DNA of 64,000 nt from assembly GCF_019431355.1 (NCBI RefSeq), contig NZ_CP080269.1:1116001-1180000 (forward strand), given 5' to 3'. The notes under the pieces were generated by a model, which ran no database searches, was not told the DNA's origin, and saw only the letters and a list, made by a program, of their open reading frames with translations. Below are positions 61,925-64,000 of this stretch, piece after piece. The position numbers were made by a program, and so were the translations under genes. The DNA comes from Paenibacillus sp. R14(2021). Lineage in GTDB: Bacteria; Bacillota; Bacilli; Paenibacillales; Paenibacillaceae. How positions within the stretch are numbered: the first letter of the stretch is position 1; the number at the start of each line of letters is the position of its first letter.

Positions 61925-61953
61925 TTGACATCAATTCTTATAAAGTATATGAT
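61925..61953 (+). promoter_or_regulatory. Sigma-A promoter for the hydrolase gene
   Basis: TTGACA (61925-61930), 17-nt spacer, TATGAT (61948-61953). Near-consensus, directly downstream of the OhrR-like operator. The leader is about 190 nt. Confidence 0.75.
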
Positions 61954-62151
61954 TGGCACAAGTTAATTTTACACAATACAATTTATAAAAACTATATTTC
62001 GCGAGAGGATGATGCGAGCTGCCACAGCTTTTCAAGACTAATGCAGCAACCCAAACAGCACGATAAAGTATCCAACATGACAAATGGCCAACAGTCCCTT
62101 TCGCCCTGAAATATATCCAGAACATTCATTTATTATTAGGAGGCTATTCAA

Positions 62152-63183
62152 ATGAAAAATATGACGAAAAAATCAACACTCTCTCTTGCGCTTGCAGCAT
62201 CTGTTCTACTTGGTCTTGGAAGCACGATTCCAACGACGCACGCAGCTGCTACTTCCTCCCTCGTGCCGGCAAAACAAACACTTGTGAATCAGTTCCATAT
62301 TGAAAAGAGCCGAATCGGCTACAATGTCAAAACGGGCTTCGTCCAAATTGATGGCAAGGATGCATTCAAGCCTTCCACTTCTGTTCACGGCGTTGCTTAC
62401 GCTAAACTCGAGGTTTTGAAAGCCGTTCTCGCCAAGCTCACTGCTGAGAACAAAAAGACTACATTCGTTCTCGTACACGGCGCATGGGCTGACGCAAGCT
62501 ACTGGACCGAAACGGCAGCCGAGCTTCGCAAGATGGGCTATACGGTTTACGCTCCTGAATATGCAGGTCATGGCACAGGTGCCAAGAAGAACGTAACCCA
62601 CGCGGATGAAACCAAATCGATCGTCGACTTCATCACGAGCAAGAATCTTCATGACGTCGTCCTGCTCGGTCACAGCTTCGGCGGAGCGATCATTCAGAAA
62701 ACAGCCGAGCAAGTACCTGACCGCATCAAACGCCTGGTATTCTTCGATGCATTCGCACCGCTCGACGGCCAAAGCTTGGCGGATCAATTGCCGGCTCCGG
62801 TACAGGACCTGTTCTCCCAGCTGAGAGCAAGCACGAAGGACGATACTGCGCCGATGCCGTTCCCAATCTTCCGCGATACGTTTGCGAACACAGCCAGTCT
62901 ATCGATGGCTCAGCAATTGTACAAGAGCGCGGCGCCAGAGCCTGCAGCACCTCTCTTCGAGAAGCTGGATTTGAAGAAATTCTATTCGCTTAACATTCCG
63001 AAGAGCTATCTGTACCTGACTGAGGATCAAGCTGCGCCGCAAGGTCCTTACGGTTTCCATCCGAACCAATCCAGCCATCTCGGCGTTTATCGTTTGATCA
63101 TCGGTTCAGGCGACCACATGACAACCGTTCACACGGAGCCGCTTCAAATCGCGGAGAAAATCGTCGCTGCAGGAAGAGACTGA
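62152..63183 (+). CDS. Secreted alpha/beta hydrolase
   Basis: 343 aa. Signal peptide about 1-31 (ends TTHAAA). Alpha/beta hydrolase core: TTFVLVHGAWADASYWTETA (oxyanion strand), VVLLGHSFGGAIIQKTAEQV with nucleophile Ser in GHSFGG, and the C-terminal SGDHMTTVHTEPLQ with catalytic His. Resembles hydrolases of the pheromone-shutdown/EstA-like group. AGGAGG lies 8 nt before ATG 62152. Promoter and operator suggest OhrR control. Substrate is likely an ester; lactonase activity also possible. Confidence 0.88.
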   Translation: MKNMTKKSTLSLALAASVLLGLGSTIPTTHAAATSSLVPAKQTLVNQFHIEKSRIGYNVKTGFVQIDGKDAFKPSTSVHGVAYAKLEVLKAVLAKLTAENKKTTFVLVHGAWADASYWTETAAELRKMGYTVYAPEYAGHGTGAKKNVTHADETKSIVDFITSKNLHDVVLLGHSFGGAIIQKTAEQVPDRIKRLVFFDAFAPLDGQSLADQLPAPVQDLFSQLRASTKDDTAPMPFPIFRDTFANTASLSMAQQLYKSAAPEPAAPLFEKLDLKKFYSLNIPKSYLYLTEDQAAPQGPYGFHPNQSSHLGVYRLIIGSGDHMTTVHTEPLQIAEKIVAAGRD

Positions 63184-63237
63184 GCTTAGGTAGCAGCTTA
63201 TCTGCTAATCCTAAGTTGAAGCTTCATATTGAATAGC

Positions 63238-63310
63238 AAATCAACTCCTTCGCACCAAGCCGATTTTGACGGGATTCATTTCTTGTCGGCTTACGCTTTG
63301 GAGTTGATTT
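63238..63310 (+). terminator. Long hairpin/terminator after the hydrolase gene
   Basis: AAATCAACTCC (63238-63248) and GGAGTTGATTT (63300-63310) arms, with inner AAGCCGA/TCGGCTT, followed by TTATTT. A smaller hairpin CTTAGG/CCTAAG lies just before it. Confidence 0.75.
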
Positions 63311-63410
63311 TTATTTCCAATCAATTGGATTACTATGATTAAGTTAACATAACTATAGTTATGTAACCTTTGTGATTTTCGTAATCTTATTTACATATTA
63401 TTACATATAA

Positions 63411-63447
63411 AATAATCCCATTACTTTTACAAGTAATTGGGATTATT
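63411..63447. terminator. Bidirectional terminator before the DUF2961 gene end
   Basis: AATAATCCCATTACTT, loop, AAGTAATTGGGATTATT: 16-bp arms with one mismatch and T runs on both strands. Serves the minus-strand DUF2961 gene. Confidence 0.88.
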
Positions 63448-63458
63448 TTATTTCTAAT

Positions 63459-64000
63459 TTATCGAGGCCATCTCTTACTCGCGGGCGGCAGCGAAGGAAA
63501 CGGCGCATGCGGCTCCAGCTGGTACCAATACGCCACCGACGAAATATCATCCGAGCGCTCGAATAACCGCGTATGATCATGCCCGATCTGCTGAATCGTA
63601 ACGCGTAAATCGCTTTCGAATCGAATCGGATCTAACATATGCCAGCGGTACATGCCGTGCATAGGTACATTATGCCCGTACCAAGCGTCGATTTCGGTCG
63701 TTTCCTTATAAAATTTGTACCCCAGATAAGGAGTGGAATAGGATTCCGGCTCCCCCGTCGTCATATTGTTGAAGCACCAGGCACCTCCGACATAATCTTC
63801 GGTCCCGGTCCCGCAAATCGTCGGCCATTCCTCATCGCCGTCCATATAAAACTTGATTTCGCCTTCTCCCCACCAATTGCGTTCCAGCGCGGCCCATGCC
63901 AAATACGTACCGATGTAGTGCCCCTTGCCTCGAACGTTGTCCAAAATCGTGAAGTCTCTGGAGCTATCCGTTATCTGCTCACGGCGCCACTGCGCATGAA
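63459..64000 (-). CDS. DUF2961 protein (GH172-like), C-terminal part, 5' end outside window
   Basis: 180 codons are visible from the right edge to the stop at 63459; the frame is open at the edge (HAQWRREQITDSSRDFTILD) and continues into NVRGKGHYIGTYLAWAALER. The remaining features GEIKFYMDGDEEWPTICGTG, TEDYVGGAWCFNNM, HGMYRWHMLDPIRFESDLRV and VAYWYQLEPHAPFPSLPP are typical of the DUF2961 family, now classified with GH172 (arabinofuranosidase and difructose-anhydride-forming enzymes). Substrate not predictable. Has its own terminator. Confidence 0.88.
   Translation of the reverse strand, partial: HAQWRREQITDSSRDFTILDNVRGKGHYIGTYLAWAALERNWWGEGEIKFYMDGDEEWPTICGTGTEDYVGGAWCFNNMTTGEPESYSTPYLGYKFYKETTEIDAWYGHNVPMHGMYRWHMLDPIRFESDLRVTIQQIGHDHTRLFERSDDISSVAYWYQLEPHAPFPSLPPASKRWPR

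Noticed and set aside
1-64000. CRISPR arrays, tRNA/rRNA genes and insertion sequences
   Set aside because: No regularly spaced repeats, no tRNA-like arms with matching TPsiC sequence outside coding regions, and no transposase were seen.

Overview
The window looks like a chromosomal segment of a spore-forming, GC-moderate Firmicute of the Paenibacillaceae (Paenibacillus, Cohnella or a relative). Support comes from near-consensus AGGAGG ribosome sites, frequent GTG/TTG starts, an S-layer-homology GH18 enzyme, a qoxABCD-type menaquinol oxidase, RNase J, a YolD-like protein, a DUF4309 protein and many one-component regulators (TetR, HxlR, MarR/OhrR, MocR, DeoR, Crp/Fnr). No rRNA, tRNA, CRISPR array or insertion sequence was recognised.

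Layout. 1-1.85 kb: end of a large gene that runs off the left edge and carries an N-terminal LQR..GN.AV motif seen in polymorphic-toxin and injection-system cargo proteins. 2-8.2 kb: an SDR, then a five-gene acyl-CoA catabolic operon (AtuA, AtuA-like small protein, acyl-CoA dehydrogenase, acyl-CoA carboxylase carboxyltransferase, enoyl-CoA hydratase). 8.4-11.4 kb: AT-richer surface-polysaccharide genes (GT2, UDP-sugar dehydrogenase, GT-D fold protein). 11.5-14 kb: two SDRs divergent from a TetR regulator. 14-20 kb: RNase J, tail to tail with an adenosyltransferase/IcmF cobalamin operon, and a YolD-like gene. 20-26 kb: SelO, TetR, a DUF6454-like protein and a pair of peptide-type ABC permeases. 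26-28.7 kb: an HxlR/monooxygenase/SDR cluster and a Crp/Fnr regulator. 28.8-32.8 kb: the quinol oxidase operon. 33-35 kb: a degenerate DapA paralogue and an orphan tyrosine recombinase. 35.6-41 kb: oxidoreductases, an OYE/TetR pair and a decayed AT-rich stretch with a broken WG-repeat gene. 41-50.8 kb: two GH18 proteins, a uracil permease, a second HxlR locus, a catalase and a DeoR regulator. 51-56 kb: SDR, DUF4309 protein, MocR/LysE pair, MsrA. 56-64 kb: a large secreted beta-helix/PKD/FN3/PA14 protein, an ECF sigma/anti-sigma pair, OhrR with a divergent secreted hydrolase, and a DUF2961 (GH172-like) gene that runs off the right edge.

How the parts work together. The acyl-CoA operon and the IcmF/adenosyltransferase operon both handle branched or short acyl-CoAs that feed central metabolism. 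Several regulator/target pairs can be read with their likely operators: TetR with two SDRs, TetR with OYE, MocR with LysE, OhrR with a hydrolase, and two HxlR loci that share a 27-bp promoter element. Redox and electrophile stress recurs (OYE, catalase, MsrA, OhrR, SelO, several SDRs).

Most notable: the shared HxlR element; a DapA-family protein without its Schiff-base lysine; a His/Met-rich repeat tail on oxidase subunit II; a toxin-like N-terminal leader at the left edge; a perfect palindrome abutting the recombinase promoter; and four decayed or frameshifted coding regions whose original frames can still be read.
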